Positions 41,684 through 53,499 of a DNA stretch of 64,000 nt are shown one piece after another. Made by a program: the position numbers and the translations under genes. The notes under the pieces were generated by a model. That model was not told the DNA's origin and did not search any database. It worked only from the letters and a program-made list of their open reading frames with translations. Source of the DNA: Stentor coeruleus (taxonomy: Eukaryota; Ciliophora; Heterotrichea; Heterotrichida; Stentoridae); NCBI GenBank assembly GCA_001970955.1, contig MPUH01000043.1, positions 62,001 through 126,000 on the forward strand, in the 5' to 3' direction. Each line of letters begins with the position of its first letter. Position 1 is the first letter of the stretch.

Positions 41684-42781
41684 TTACTTACAAATTTCTA
41701 AATCCTTCTCCTCATCATGAGCTTTAATCTGCGTCTGAATAATTTTATTTAATGATCCACATGCTTCAATGACAGCTTCTCCTCCATTCTCACTATTAAA
41801 GGTAAAAATCAAATACTCAGCCGAAAAACTCACAGCAACAATTTTCGAATAATGATCTTTATTAACAAGGGCCGATATATACTTTTTATTGAAATGTGTC
41901 CTAGCAGTGACAAAACTTCTCGATGTTTCAAATGTGTCTCTATAATTTTCAGGTAACAAATAACTAGCTGCTGACATAAAAGACTGTTTAATAGAATTCC
42001 CCCAGCCTATTTCTTGGCTTATACGATCATTTCTTATATCATAAACATGAATAGTCCCAGTACTACTACAGGCTAATAAGAATTTAGCATCATATGAAAA
42101 CATAATATTATAAATCTCAGCTTGAGTCAATCCTCTTTTAAATGTAAATAATTTATTCCCTTCTGGTAATGAAAATACTCTTATCATAGTCCCTTTAATT
42201 GAAGCTGTTGCACATAAATGACCTTTATATGATATAGCAATATAAGCTAAAGGACTATTATGAGCTTCAATTATTGTTCTATGTTGCATACTAAAACAAT
42301 CATATACTTGAACATGACCTTTATTTTCACTTGCAGGATATAATAAGAAACAATCAGAATGTGTTGGAGATAAAGCGACGATACCTTTTGGATTTTCAAC
42401 TGTTCGGATTGTGTTTTGAGTCTTCATTGTTGTTGTGTTAAAGATGTAAATTGCATCTATGATTACTGAGACAATACGCACGCGGTTCATTTTTACACTT
42501 AGAACTGTGTCAGGAAATGCAGTTTCACATATAGGAACACGCTCGGCTATGTTCCAAATTGTCAATCGGCGTGGAGAAAATGCTGGCTGTTCGCCAGCTC
42601 CTACCAGAATCAAAAGTTGGGAACTCTCGTACATTTCGACGATTTTGAAGTTTCCTTTATCTTCTTGGTTTATTAAATCAAATGGGTTTAATCGGTAAAC
42701 TTTGAACCCATGATGAGACCCGGTAGTTAGTAAAGTTGTGTCTTGGTTAAAGCTCAAGTGTAGAAGTTCTTCAGATTCCAT
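41684..42781 (-). CDS. ATG18/WIPI-family PROPPIN (autophagy)
   Basis: The 365-aa WD-repeat protein starts with HLSFNQDTTLLTTGSHHGFKVYRL, the standard first blade of the PROPPIN family, and continues with blade motifs such as RLTIWNIAERVPICE, PLAYIAISYKGHLCATAS and YNIMFSYDAKFLLACSSTGTIHVYDI. The lipid-binding motif that is usually L/FRRG appears as FKRG in KLFTFKRGLTQAEIYN, keeping the two basic residues that bind PI3P and PI(3,5)P2. It is thus expected to be recruited to phagophore or endosomal membranes in autophagy and membrane recycling. Length and seven-blade layout are normal for the family. The stop is TAA; a GTAAG overlaps it but no 15-16 nt intron fits there. Confidence 0.9.
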   Translation of the reverse strand: MESEELLHLSFNQDTTLLTTGSHHGFKVYRLNPFDLINQEDKGNFKIVEMYESSQLLILVGAGEQPAFSPRRLTIWNIAERVPICETAFPDTVLSVKMNRVRIVSVIIDAIYIFNTTTMKTQNTIRTVENPKGIVALSPTHSDCFLLYPASENKGHVQVYDCFSMQHRTIIEAHNSPLAYIAISYKGHLCATASIKGTMIRVFSLPEGNKLFTFKRGLTQAEIYNIMFSYDAKFLLACSSTGTIHVYDIRNDRISQEIGWGNSIKQSFMSAASYLLPENYRDTFETSRSFVTARTHFNKKYISALVNKDHYSKIVAVSFSAEYLIFTFNSENGGEAVIEACGSLNKIIQTQIKAHDEEKDLEICK

Positions 42782-44298
42782 TATATTAGCAGATTATTTA
42801 AGGTAGATATTTTTTTTTTTTTGAGGGAGGGTGTTAGATGGTAAAGTGGAATATGAAGAAGGTTTAATAAGATATATAGATTATTATGATGATTATGATT
42901 ATAAATAATATGATATGATTTTAAAGGATTTTATTAGGTTTAAAATAATTATATCAACACAGAGAAAAAAGAAATCAACGATATGGGTAAAATTTTTTCA
43001 ATTGATACTTTATAGATAAGAAAATATGAAATTATGGTGTAGATTGTTAAAAAGAAATGACTAGAGTTGAAATCAGAATAAAATAAAATCTGAAGAGATA
43101 AGTTTGTATAAAAAATCATAGAAGATTCTGTGAAGAGAAAAAACTGGGAGATAGAAAAATTGTTGTAGGCTATTAAGACTTAGTAATCTTTATGGAAGAA
43201 AACAAAAGCTGACTATTCGATAATTCTTAAAAAAATATGCATGTTAAAAGAAAATCAGTATATAAAGCCTCTAGAATTACAAGTTGAAATTATTATCCTA
43301 ATATAATGATTGTAAGGTTGAAAATTCTTAAACTGTTTTAGCTTGCATAAATATTAAAATCTAGAATTGAAAGGCAAAATAGTTCCTGAAATTTTGCTTA
43401 GATATAAGAATTTCTAGGATTTAATTTTTGAATTTTAACCTACAACTATGCTTTAGACATATTAAATCCTACAGAAAGCATAATTGAATTTTATATTTTA
43501 ATTTAATTCTCACTTTATTTTTATATTTTTAAAAGGTCAAGACTTAATGCTAAAACTATAAAATACCTAAATCTATCTTAAGATATTATGATTCTTAGAA
43601 ACTTATAAAAATTAAGCTTATAAAATTTATCAAAACGCACTAAATACATGATTTTTAATATTACTAAAATAACTTTATCAGCGTTAAATAAGTCCAAGCA
43701 AAAATGCCCAATGATATTTTAAAGTGTTTTTAACTATAAATCAAATATTATAATTCAATATATGAATAATGAATTTAAAAATAAATCGATAATAAGGAAA
43801 AGTAGATATTGCAAGGAGATAAATTTAAACAGTGATATTAAAATCTAAAACTTAAATAATGCTTATCATATTCAACAAACAATTGATTTTTATCATTCAA
43901 CCCAAAAATTGTATTCAATAATAACAACTATTAATCATAAATCCATAATATAAATACCTATAATCTTATCACAATTAAAAAATTAAATCTTTTCCAGTAC
44001 GAAATTCTGCAACTTTTAAAAGCTTCGTATATGCTTCATAAACATCCAACCCTATAAAAACTACACAATATAAGCTCTACAGAAACCCTGATATAAAAGC
44101 AACTAAATCACATAAAAAAATATATATCTAACTACAAAAAAACTTATAAATTTCCTTTTATCACTTATTAATTTCCTTAAACTATAATATCTGATCTATT
44201 AACCCAAAAAATCCTTAAATCCTCATATATTTTCATCACATTAAGTAAATATTATGAATATAAGTTAAATAAAACCAAGTTTTATTTACCATAATAAA
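42782..44298. promoter_or_regulatory. Divergent intergenic region, about 1.5 kb
   Basis: Large AT-rich stretch between divergent genes. It is G/A-rich on plus near the minus start, then balanced and A/C-rich from about 44000 to the plus start. I see no gene, RNA or repeat in it. Confidence 0.4.
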
Positions 44299-47200
44299 AT
44301 GTTTTCTGGTCTTTCAATTCTCTTAATCTCATATCTCACCTATAGCTCAAATATTGGGTGTATAGATAAACAATGTTCTAGCTGCAATATAAACTTTTAC
44401 TCTTACTACTCAATAACTTGCTTGAAAATATGTCCAACCCATTATCAAACAAACATTACTTGTATACCCGACGACAAAATGAATCTTTTTTACTTAAATT
44501 TCAAGGATTTCACAGAATTTAACACAAGTTCAATAGGAAACTTTTTTCATCCTAACAAGAGTACTTTTGATGATTTTTATCATGATAACCCTATACCAAC
44601 AAAAGAACGAGGATTTTATTTTGATAAGACAAACAGACTTATTTCTAATGAGATTTATATTCTTGCCCCTGAGATTACTTTAGCTTTTATTATTAAGGCT
44701 TTTGATATTGGAGTTGTGTTTGAAGTTGTTGAAAATTGGACTTTGTTTAAAGTGGAAATTGAATTTGGGGGTATTGAAGTTATGTGGAATCTGAGTACAA
44801 ATTATTATAATAAAACTATGGAGATGAGATTAAGTAGAGAGTATGTTTTTGGGAATTGGGTGAATTTAGTATTTAGTAGTAGACAATATCTTAACAATGC
44901 TACTTTTTATTCTGGGGATAAAGTTTTAACAGCTGAAAATATGGAGTTTAGACAAGATTATGATTTTAGTACCTATATTGGTGACAAAAACGGAGATTCA
45001 TCATTTAAAGGCTTTTTATACATTTTAGCATTAGAAAACTCTTATATACCCTATTATACTATAAGAGGTGATCCAATAAATTGTGATTTAGGTTATTATT
45101 TTGATGGTAATTGCAATCTTTGTGATTCAGAATGCCAAAATTGGCCTATGTGTGCTCGAAGTAATAGCTGTAATTCATGTTATTCAATAAATTGTTCTTA
45201 TTGCTCTGGGTATTCCTTTTTAGAATGTTCAGAGTGTTATCTAAACTCCGGTAGTCCTCCAGGGTGCGTTCTAGGTCTTTATTGTATTACCGGGAAAGGG
45301 ACATTTAATTGCACTTTATGTGAAAAAAATTATGTTTTAATAGATGGTCTATGTTTAAACCCTCCTTATGGTTACAATGAAAACATCTCGAATTTCCCAG
45401 TTTTTTCTATAAAATTCACAACTTTTCAAGGACTTTTCGGGGGTATTTTTAAATCTGGCTCTAGCGAATCAACATATTGGCCTTATAATTCCCCTAGTAT
45501 CGATGACCCCAAACCTGCTAAAAACCGAGGATTATATTTTAACGGTTCATCATATCTTATAGCTAATACTGAAATTATATTAAATTATCAATTTACCATA
45601 TCAATTTGGTATTTAAATATAAACTATTTAATATTGTGGCATAGATCAACTGTTTATTTAAAATCTGATAGTTTTTTTAGTATACTTTTATCGACCTATG
45701 AAAATTCTATTAAATATCATTCTTTAATATCCACTTATGAAAAGCATAAATGGGCTATGCAAACTTTTACTGTAAAATTTGATAATTGGACCACAACAGC
45801 TAAAGCTTATTTTAATGGTAAAGAAATAGATATGGTTAGTGTTGAAGGGGTAGGGTTTTATGATATAAATTCATATACTTATATAGGTTGGGATGGGGAG
45901 TATAGTTATTTTAATGGTTTTATTTATTCTTTGACATTATGGCAAATTAGTTTATGCAAAAATGATGTTTATGGTAACTTTGAAAATGAAAATAAGATGA
46001 TTAAGATTAGTTTATGGTCTTGTGTAGGATATGATGAATATTATAATGAACATAATAAAATTTGCTTAAATTGTGATAAAAATTGTACTGAAGGATGTGT
46101 TCAATGGTCTACATGTCAGTTGTGTGTTTATCCTGAATGCGATTTTTGTGAGGATTTTTATGGAACTTGTGGTGAAGTTAATTATACACCATGTTTAGAT
46201 GGTTATTATCTAACTGATTTTCATACATGCTGTAATCCAATATGCAAAAACTGTTTTGGTCCATGGTATCAATGCTTAAGCTGTTCCCAAAACTATTACC
46301 TTCTTGGATTTCATTGTGTTACAACATGTCCTGAAGGTTTTATTATAAAAAATGATTCCTGTATTGAATCAAGCAATCCTTTTTTAAGTCTTGATTTAAA
46401 CACTATTTCTAATAACATAACCGAAACAATAAATAATTATACATTTACATCAGGAAAATATCTTATAATAAACCCTACTCTAGACATTAATGATCCTATT
46501 CCAATTCCTCATAGAGGTTATTATTTCAAATCAATTTCCTATATAACAGGCCCTATATTTAACATATCTCACAATTTTACATTTGTCTTATGGATTAAAA
46601 GTATTTCTGATGGAATTCTATTTCAAAAAGACAATATTATAGCTACAACAAAATATTTTCAAATATTCTCAACTAATAAAATTTATTATAATTATATTTA
46701 TTATAATACTTGGATGATATTAAAATTCGAAATTTTTACTAATAGTTTATTTCAATGCAATGTAATTATTGGAAATAATTTACATGTTTTTTCTTATGAA
46801 ATATTTGTTGATAAAATGTTTATTGATACTCAAAGTGCTTTAGTAATAGGAGATTTTACAGGTTCATTTATAGGATTTTTATGGTTATTTGAAATTTATA
46901 GTAAAAATGTATTGATAAGTACTTCAAGTTTTGTTATGTGTAATAATAAATTTACAAATGATTTGTGTATTTGGGAAAGCGAATTTTATGAATATGAGGA
47001 GTTTGGTATAAGTAAAGAATGTCTTTCAAATTGCAAAAACGGATGCTATGATTCTGATAATTGTGTTTTATATGATAATTCTCCTTGTACTGCTTATTCA
47101 TATTATAATGGAAGTTGTATAAATTGTATAGGAGGAAGTTATATTGAAAATTCCAAATGCAGATGTTTAAAAGGACAGTTTTTCGATATTAAAACTTTAC

Positions 47201-50071
47201 TTTGCACATCTTGTAATAGTAATTGCTATGATTGTTTAAGCTTAGATATATGTTTAGATTGTGTTTTAGAAAATACTTATAGTCCTAAATGCGAATTCTG
47301 TGATAGTTCTTGTTTAAATTGTACAGGTCAATATAAATATCAATGCACAAAATGTTCAAAATATCTTCTTTATGGAGTTTGTTTACCAGATTGTCCTCTA
47401 GGTTTTATAAAAAGTGAAAATTCATGTCTAAATCTTTATACAAGCAGCCCTTTCATGAGTTTTACATTTCATAGTGTTGGAATTGATTATGTTGATATTA
47501 TAAACTCAATGGTAGCTTATAAAGTAAAAAAAAATAATACAAGAAGGCTTATAGAAGACCTTCCTTTTACAGTTTATTCAAGAGGAGTTTATTTTCCAGG
47601 AGAAAGTGCATTAGAAGTTTATGCTGATGATCAAATATTTTTCAGTAGTGTTTTTTCTATATCGCTATGGTTTAATAGTGTATCAACAACTTATGTTTTG
47701 TTAGAGAAGAATATTGATGGAAATATACAAATTATAGTATCATTAGATAATACAATTATTTCATGTAAAATTTATACTAGTGATTCTAGTTTTAAGCTAA
47801 CTTCTGATTCAATTTCTGTATCTAATTGGAATCATTTATTGATATCTATGGATTATCTTTATATGTCAATACAAGTTAATATTATTTATAAGAAATTTCA
47901 TAGTTTTACCAACTCAGTGTTTATTGACACTAAAAATACAGTTATTTCTATTGGGTCTGATTCTGATTTCACAAACGGATTCATTGGTTTTATTTACTCT
48001 TTTGAAACTTTTACGTATATTCCTGATATTATTAGTCTTTCATCAAATAATTGTAATGGTTGTAAGATATGCCCTGTTGAAGAAGACTGTATTCCTAATT
48101 GCCCTGAAACAGAATATTATAACAAAACTATTAATAAATGTCAAAATTGTCCAGAAACATGTCCTGTAGCTTGTAAATCTGAAGTAAAATGCTTAATATG
48201 CTCAGATTCTAATTGCATAAAATGTAAAACTTTTTCCAAAAATACATGTTTAGAATGTGAATGGGGATATGTTTATAATAAAAGTAAATCGACTTGTTAT
48301 GCTTGTGAAAAAGGTTTGTATTTTTCTAATGATTCCAAATTGTGTGAAAAATGTCCTAAAGAATGTTTAGCTTGTATAAACCAAGAAATCTGCACTGAAT
48401 GTATTGAAAATAGTGAATTGATCTCTAAAAAATGCATATGCGATTTAGGATACACATTAAAAACCAAATGTGAAAGAAATACTTTCTATGCTATGGCTTC
48501 AATATCTTCAACAAACAACATAACCTTAACATTTAGCGAAAAACTCAACCAAAGCCTTTATTCAGAAGACCTTAAACTCATAATTTCCAATATAGAAATC
48601 AATTTCGAATTCAATAATAATATCAACTCAATATATAATATAAACCCAAATATCCCTTTAGTAACTAAACAAAATACCCAACTTATAATATATATTATAC
48701 CAAATCTAATATCAATAAACAACTCTTTATTATCAGAACATATAATACCAATACTAGTTTTTCGTACTGAAGAAATGATAAAATATCAGAAACTTGAAGA
48801 AAAAAAAATAGCTGCTGAAAAACTTGGTAAAACTGGGACAATGGTTACTGGATCAGTAATTTTAGGACTAAGTCTTTTGAATTTCAATCTATTATCAGCA
48901 TTTAACTTTTTAAATACTGCTGAAATGTTTTATGCTGTTAATTTTTTTAATATCAGCCTCAATCCTATACTTATAAGCTTTCTTATGTCTACAAGAGTCC
49001 AAGGGTTTATCCCAAGCGCTTTTGATAAAAGTGTCAACCCAACTTCTGGGATTAAAATGCCTGATAAATTCCAAGCAATGGGCTTTGAAAGCAATTTAGC
49101 ATTACTAAATGCTGGTGTGTATATAACAACTTTTTGCATATCTTTGTTTGTTTTAATCCTAATTTTAGGATTATCAAAATGCACAAAACTCAAAGAAAAA
49201 ATAAAATTTATAAAAAATCATTATCGATATGGAGTATTTCTAAGATTTTGGCTCCAAAGTTATTTTGAATTACTTATAATTACCTCATTTGGTATTAAAT
49301 ACAATGATTATTCAAACCAAGTCCAAAAATTTGACATTTTTCTAAGCGGGTTTATTTTGGTATTATATAAATAGATTATAATATTTTTTGGGTTTGTCAT
49401 TTTTATATGGTGTTTTTATAAACGAAATTCTCTTATAGAACAACAAGAAATAAAGGTTTTTGAAAACCATTTCGGGACTTTTTTTGAAGAATTCAAACCT
49501 ACAGGGCTAAGTACATGGCTTTTTTATGTGTTTTTTATTATTAGAAGGTCAATTTTTCTTTTAAGTTTCCATTTCATATCTGATCTAGGCTTACAATTAG
49601 GTTTAGCAATTGTTGGAAGTTTTTGTGTAAGATTTATTTTAGGTCCCTTTGTATATAATTGCAACAAGATGCTTTAAAAATTCCGCACTTAATATTTTTC
49701 ATTTCGTCAATGAGAGTTTAAATGCAACTTTTTATTGTGTTGTGCTTATTGGATCATTAAAAAATGTTGATGGTCTTAGCGAGGAAAACAGTTATTTTTG
49801 TATGAATTTAGTCATGGCAGCTTGGGGTTTGAATATTAGTTTAAGCGTTTCGAGCTCTTTATTGAAAGCATTTAGGAAGATTAGGAATTATATAAAGAAA
49901 AAAAGAGAGGATGCTTTAGCTATTATGACGACTCCAGAGTATTCAGATGATCAGATTGCAGTTCAAAATACTAAGGCTGATAATGTTATGTTTGAAAGGG
50001 GTGGCTTTGATTTTTATGATGAGGATAAGAAAGATGAGTTTCAGAATAAAAATGATGGCTTAGTTAATTAG
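44299..50071 (+). CDS. Giant LamG-like/Cys-rich multi-TM surface protein
   Basis: Three exons (44299-49359, 49375-49626, 49643-50071) joined across introns of 15 and 16 nt give 1913 aa. A signal peptide is followed by four repeats of a concanavalin/LamG-like module, marked by ERGFYF (about 101), NRGLYF (408), HRGYYF (737) and SRGVYF (1093). Each is followed by a growth-factor-receptor-like Cys-rich stretch with CxxC and CxxCxxxxC steps (about 258-355, 590-690, 905-1035, 1260-1400). A short beta region follows, then several transmembrane helices from about 1515 to near 1870, and a charged cytosolic tail. It is probably a plasma-membrane receptor or adhesion protein binding sugars or matrix. 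Such large LamG plus Cys-rich proteins are common in ciliates, mostly without known function. A decayed copy of part of it lies just downstream. Confidence 0.85.
49360..49374 (+). other. 15-nt mini-intron
   Basis: GTATTATATAAATAG: GT...AG, 15 nt, with an in-frame stop at its end. Removing it lets the frame continue in step for 84 more codons encoding hydrophobic, membrane-type sequence. Confidence 0.85.
49627..49642 (+). other. 16-nt mini-intron
   Basis: GTAAGATTTATTTTAG: GT...AG, 16 nt. It brings exon 2 into frame with the last 143 codons. The 16-nt length is the known minor class beside 15 nt in Stentor-like heterotrichs. Confidence 0.8.
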
Positions 50072-50499
50072 GTAATAGTAAGTTTAAGTTAGTTTTAAAG
50101 AAGATTTTATTGGATTTTTTGGGTAGAGTTAGAATTTAGTAAAAAAAATCTTTTAGGAAGGGCATTTGTAGAATTTTTCAAGATATTGAACTGTTTAATT
50201 ATATAATATTTATAGCTATTTTTAAATATTATAATAGAGCATAGTTAGATTCTTTATTCATTTTATTCATCTATATTAGATGTATGATTATGAACTTTTA
50301 TCAACAGAAAAAATACATTTTTTTATATGATAATGAAGCAGCTGATAATATTTTACTTTTTACTTTCAAATTTACTAAATTAAATACTTAAGAATTTTCA
50401 CACTGATCCTTATAGTATTAAGATTTCTAATGTTAATAATAAGAGCTATAGTTTTATTATAAGGCTTAAATAGGAAAGCTTTTGAATGCATGTGTAATA

Positions 50500-50890
50500 T
50501 TTTTTTTTAAGATGATGATTGGATTACTTAAGTGATTGTGCTAAATTTTATTTATTTAATGATTCAATAATATGAAATGATGATTTTTTGATTTATAACA
50601 CTTATAGTCTAATATGCGAACTTTGTGATAAAACTTATTGACTAATGCCAATATACTGAATGTTCAAATTATCTCCTTTATAGAATTTAATTTTTTTCTA
50701 TATCTTCTATGTTTTAATATTGTATCAAAAACTTTATCATACTAGAAAAGCATATTAATGGGCCCAGATCAAGTTATTTTTAGTTGATTCAATATTTGCA
50801 TTTAAAATTTATATTAGTGATTTTATTTTTTAATTCATTAATTTAATTTCAATTCTTATTGGAATCATATTCTGATATATATGAACTAAT
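50500..50890 (+). pseudogene. Decayed partial copy of the LamG-like/Cys-rich gene
   Basis: Plus-strand DNA here matches the upstream giant gene but cannot be translated through. About 50595-50680 aligns with its 47270-47360 (acttatag-c-aaatgcgaa then tctgtgata), and about 50690-50885 aligns with 47645-47855 (ttttttctatatc, tgtatcaa, catgtaaaatttatac/tagtgat, ttggaatcat). Both blocks are in the same order and orientation as in the gene, with the DNA between them deleted. It is a truncated tandem duplicate that has lost its function, with many differences in every frame. Confidence 0.7.
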
Positions 50891-51036
50891 CTCATATGTT
50901 AGAGAAAACCACGAAAAACAAGAAATAATCAAGATCGACAGAGAAATAAAAAACTTTATCACGAAAATATACTATAAAAGTAGAAAATTAACAAGGGCTG
51001 GACAATAGTCAAGCGATAATTCCTAACTAATACTAA
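50880..51036 (+). mobile_element. Mobile-element fragment
   Basis: About 35 open codons on plus (KQEIIKIDREIKNFI is the best phrase) end just before a short spacer of 29 bp. The last part, 50983-51036, is an inverted copy of 52654-52707, so this is a second fragment of the same element family that lies on the other side of the CHMP1 gene. Only this piece is present; the remainder of the element is not seen on this side. Family undetermined; it is broken. Confidence 0.55.
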
Positions 51037-51216
51037 TGAACTGCTTTATGTTTAATCTAAACAATCAAACTATAAAAAATAATAGGTTATCATATTTTAT
51101 ATTTTTGATTAGAAAGATATTTGTGTTTTAAACAATTTGCTTCCTTCTGTTAACATTTGCAATAGTAAGTAAATAGAAGAAATCAATTAATAATTATTTT
51201 AAAGCTTTATTTCATG

Positions 51217-51302
51217 CATATTTAAGCATATGCAAAGCTTAGTCTAAGATGTAAGCTATATATATTTAAGCATATACACAAAATTAAGTCTAAAATACAA
51301 TT
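51217..51302. repeat. Imperfect 42-bp tandem repeat in the CHMP1 promoter
   Basis: Two copies beginning atatttaagcatat (about 51218 and 51262) each continue with aagtctaa-type sequence before the start codon at 51307. It is the region immediately upstream of the gene, so it may hold the transcription start. Confidence 0.6.
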
Positions 51303-51306
51303 TATA

Positions 51307-51903
51307 ATGGGAGCTAAAAATAGTCAACAACTAGAAGATACGCTTTTTGAAATGAGACTGACAAAAAAGCAGCTTGAGAAGGAGTCACAAAGATGCGAAA
51401 GAGAAGAGAAACAAGAAAAAGAGAAAGCAAAGAAAGCCTTAGAAAAAGGAATGATTGATATTGGAAGAATTCACGCAGAAAATGCTATCAGAAAAAAGAA
51501 TGAGTCTTTAAATCTTCTTAGATTTGCATCCAAGATGGATGCCGTTGCTTCTAGAATTCAATCAGCCACTCGCACTGAGAACATGACTAAAAACTTCTCC
51601 AAGGTTATTCCGCAAATGAATCGTGTATTGAAAAACATGAAACTTGAAAATATTAGTCAAACAATGGGTGATTTTGAAAAGTGCTTTGAAAACCTCGATG
51701 TTGCTTCTGGGTTTATTACAGAATCATTAAATCAAACTACATCGGTTTCTGCACCTAAAGAAGATGTCGATAGATTACTTGGCCAAATCGCTAGTGAACA
51801 TAATATTCAAGTGTCTGAAGAGCTGTTAAGTCCTGCTAATGGCCTTCCAAGTCAAGTCAGAGTTGAAGAAGAGAGAAAAGTTGGCTTAGAAAGACACCAA
51901 TAA
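51307..51903 (+). CDS. CHMP1: ESCRT-III subunit CHMP1 (Did2/Vps46)
   Basis: The 198-aa protein has the standard size and sequence pattern of CHMP1: basic helix 1 (MRLTKKQLEKESQRCEREEK), the IHAENAIRKKNESLNLLRFA helix, the diagnostic MDAVASRIQSATRTENMTK, a KFEKxFExLDV-type block (FEKCFENLDVASGF), and the C-terminal VDRLLGQIASEHNIQVSEEL, which is the MIM region that binds the MIT domains of VPS4. CHMP1 works late in ESCRT-III filaments to recruit and regulate VPS4 in membrane scission at multivesicular bodies, cell division and membrane repair. The normal CHMP1 C-terminus continues with a short basic/acidic tail, as here. The gene is intronless and lies between two element fragments. Confidence 0.93.
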   Translation: MGAKNSQQLEDTLFEMRLTKKQLEKESQRCEREEKQEKEKAKKALEKGMIDIGRIHAENAIRKKNESLNLLRFASKMDAVASRIQSATRTENMTKNFSKVIPQMNRVLKNMKLENISQTMGDFEKCFENLDVASGFITESLNQTTSVSAPKEDVDRLLGQIASEHNIQVSEELLSPANGLPSQVRVEEERKVGLERHQ

Positions 51904-52229
51904 TTAGTTAACTTAGTTTCTTTTAACTTTAAGTAGATAAAAAAATAAGATGCATTTACATATAGTATATTTTATTGAAGCTATTTTGGAGTCAGCAATT
52001 ACCTTCATTTCTCATAAAAATTGCTTCAAAATTGAAGGTTTGAGAGCTGTTCACACGCACACTTATTTAAATTTGTTATAAATTTTAACTGCACATTAAA
52101 AGAAATAGAGAATAAAAATTAAATTTTTTATTTTAATAACCCAAAAGCATGCCTATGTAGATTGTAAGCAATAATTGGTTTTGTTTTTTTAATTATACAA
52201 TAAATAAATAAGTAAAGGAGAGATGATTA

Positions 52230-52707
52230 TGTTGGCGGGGTTATAACCTCGTCTGGTTAAGGATGAGAGTCCTGCGACTTCTTTCTTTCAGCTGATTCGG
52301 GACGGTGTACCACTCGTCATCTTTAATAATTTGCTGGTTGACTTTTCCCAGTAGTTCTTTAGAGTTTCTTTTTTGAGACTGAGTATAACTGAGGCAAGTC
52401 TTGCATTTGTTTTTCCTTGTGAAGTCTAGTTTTTAAGGTATGTCTTGAAGTTCTTGTGTTGTTCGTAGCATATTGGGCATTTAGTTTTTGTTATAGTCGG
52501 GCTTTTTCAGGTTTATCATTGCAGTGGATCGAGGCGATTGTTTGGCAATGAAGTTTCCAGCCTTGGAATCCTACTTCTTTGAGGAACCATCCCCATTCTG
52601 ATTTCTTCCAATGTATAGTGCTTTTTCTCTGGTAGTTCTCCAATATTCAATAAATTAGTATTAGTTAGGAATTATCGCTTGACTATTGTCTAGCCCTTGT
52701 TAATTTT
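52230..52707 (-). mobile_element. Degenerate mobile-element fragment
   Basis: On the minus strand this holds, in order, the 54-bp inverted-repeat arm, a coding part rich in Trp and Lys (HWKKSEWGWFLKEVGF), a CxxC/His motif (CPICYEQHKNF) that may bind zinc, and a final coding part related to 22390-22590 (LASVIL, LKKRNSKELL, EWY, RRT), ending at 52241. So the element had at least one upstream frame, a spacer, and a downstream frame with a zinc-finger-like motif. It is broken, with several interruptions. A LINE-like origin is possible but no reverse-transcriptase core is present in this window. Confidence 0.6.
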
Positions 52708-53499
52708 AGATTAGTATTAATGCATCATATTAAATTAAGCTACTTACTAAGCTACATTTCAGATAAAAACTGTAAAAATACTAATATAAAAATCAATAAA
52801 TGAATCTTTCTATTAAAATATATAATCAAATTTGAAGCACCTGTATTTAAATAATTTGATGCTTTCTATACTTTTCCTATCAAAAATGCATGTATTTTCG
52901 TCAGTTACATAATGAATCTTTAGAGTCAGATAATTTTAAATTATAGTATAGCCTGCTTAAGTCGAGCATCATAGAGACCAAAAGGCTCGAGATATCAAAT
53001 TTTTCTAAACTAACTAAACCATTCTAATTATATGAGCTTAGTTTTCAAATTGCTGCAGTGTTGCGGCTAGAGTTTCTTCTCGCGCTTGATATGAATGCTA
53101 ACCCCAGTAAATTTATATCATGATTGAAAAGAATAATCTTGTATAGGAAGGAGTTAACTCACTAGGCATTATATTCGCACTCAATTACTATCAACACTCA
53201 CTGTTTTATGGGATTCTCTTAATAGTGTTTCTGACCAAACTATTTAAGTCCTCTAACCATTTTTTCTTTATTTGTATAAAGATTTCTAGCTTAAATAAGT
53301 ACTTCATGATATGTGAAGTATAATACCTATTTTTAATAGTAAGAGCATATCATATTTGATTATCAGTAATACAGATGATTTTTTTAGTTAAAAGCATCAT
53401 ATGAAAATCGAGTAAGAGATAAGGATGATTTTTATAGCTTTTTAAGAACAGTTCTTATAAAAGATGCGGCTATAGATTAGGGAATATTATTTATTGTAT
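52708..53499. other. Intergenic region, about 0.8 kb
   Basis: AT-rich with some GC-richer spots (about 52965-53100). No gene, tRNA or clear repeat is recognised. The strong strand bias of the first 50 kb is hardly visible here. Confidence 0.35.

Larger units (their letters stand above)
50983..52707. repeat. 54-bp inverted repeat flanking the CHMP1 gene
   Basis: Bases 50983-51036 and 52654-52707 are reverse complements with one mismatch (53/54). Both arms belong to mobile-element fragments lying in opposite orientations, 1.6 kb apart, with the CHMP1 gene between them. The near identity is much higher than elsewhere between the fragments. Confidence 0.85.

Noticed and set aside
50063-50078. 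Possible 16-nt intron at the end of the giant LamG-like gene
   Set aside because: GT...AG is present but splicing leads at once to a TAA, so it does not change the protein meaningfully.
52940-53110. Possible tRNA-like or structured RNA in a GC-richer patch
   Set aside because: No complete T-loop, anticodon stem or acceptor stem could be paired.
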